Positions 14,612 through 14,716 of a stretch of 14,716 nucleotides of DNA are shown here, in pieces (position 1 is the first letter of the stretch; the number at the start of each line of letters is the position of its first letter). The notes under the pieces are model-generated. The model saw only the letters and a list, made by a program, of their open reading frames with translations. It had not been told where the DNA came from and did not search any database. Both the position numbers and the translations under genes were made by a program. Origin of the DNA: Desulfocapsa sp. (GTDB lineage: Bacteria > Desulfobacterota > Desulfobulbia > Desulfobulbales > Desulfocapsaceae); assembly GCA_020717935.1 (NCBI GenBank), contig DYDK01000016.1:1-14716 (forward strand), in the 5' to 3' direction.

Positions 14612-14716
14612 TGTCAATGATCGCCCTAATGGAGCCACCTTGTGATCGCCTTAATGGAGCCACCTGAGGTGGCCGGGTTTGGGTCTCGGGATGGTGAAAA
14701 TTTAGTTTGTTTTACC
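14612..14716. mobile_element. Probable outer end of an IS21-like insertion sequence, cut by the window edge
   Basis: From TGTCAATGATCGCC at 14612 two 23-bp direct repeats follow with a 25-bp period (14618-14640 and 14643-14665, one mismatch, core TAATGGAGCCACCT). The palindrome CCACCTGAGGTGG spans 14660-14672. A TG start and several spaced copies of a terminal repeat are typical of IS21-family ends. No transposase is in view, as it would lie to the right. The family assignment is inference. Confidence 0.4.

Overview
The window looks like chromosomal DNA from a Gram-negative bacterium with an LPS outer membrane, of moderate GC. My best guess is the Desulfobacterota (sulfate-reducing 'deltaproteobacterial' lineage). 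The outer-membrane claim is firm, because LptD and two periplasmic/outer-membrane lytic transglycosylases are present. The lineage is inferred from protein flavour and gene mix only and was not tested by any search.

Layout, left to right. (1) On the minus strand, 58-1769, an uncharacterised small alpha-helical protein and a radical SAM protein are joined by a GTGA stop/start overlap. (2) Minus strand 1943-2994 is the wreck of a long RluA-type pseudouridine synthase. The N-terminal accessory domain and the C-terminal end survive, but the catalytic core is deleted and the reading frame shifts. (3) Plus strand 3095-5302 is a full-length RecQ helicase with a C-terminal helix-turn-helix extension. 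(4) A convergent intergenic region, 5303-5652, holds a 15-bp stem-loop and a 161-bp imperfect palindrome with perfect 29-bp terminal inverted repeats. (5) A tight minus-strand operon runs from 12009 to 5653: lptD, DHH phosphoesterase, mltB-like transglycosylase, mltA-like transglycosylase, SAM methyltransferase. (6) About 1.4 kb without a convincing gene contains a second palindromic element (12600-12740) and a near-perfect stem-loop (13330-13369). (7) Plus strand 13480-14097 is a membrane-anchored TPR protein. (8) The right edge, 14098-14716, holds a decayed IS5-like transposase tail, a C10 tract and what looks like the outer end of an IS21-like element running off the window.

The five-gene operon is coherent as an envelope-biogenesis unit. 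LptD inserts LPS into the outer membrane, and the two transglycosylases cut peptidoglycan with different folds. The DHH protein and the methyltransferase have no assigned substrate. The genes touch or overlap (GTGA at mltB/mltA, a 53-bp overlap at mltA/methyltransferase), so co-transcription and translational coupling are likely.

I found no CRISPR array, rRNA or tRNA, and no clear new defence or biosynthetic system. The points most worth a second look are the two related long palindromes, the mltB gene that has a signal peptide but no canonical start codon, the radical SAM/small protein pair, and the internally deleted pseudouridine synthase.
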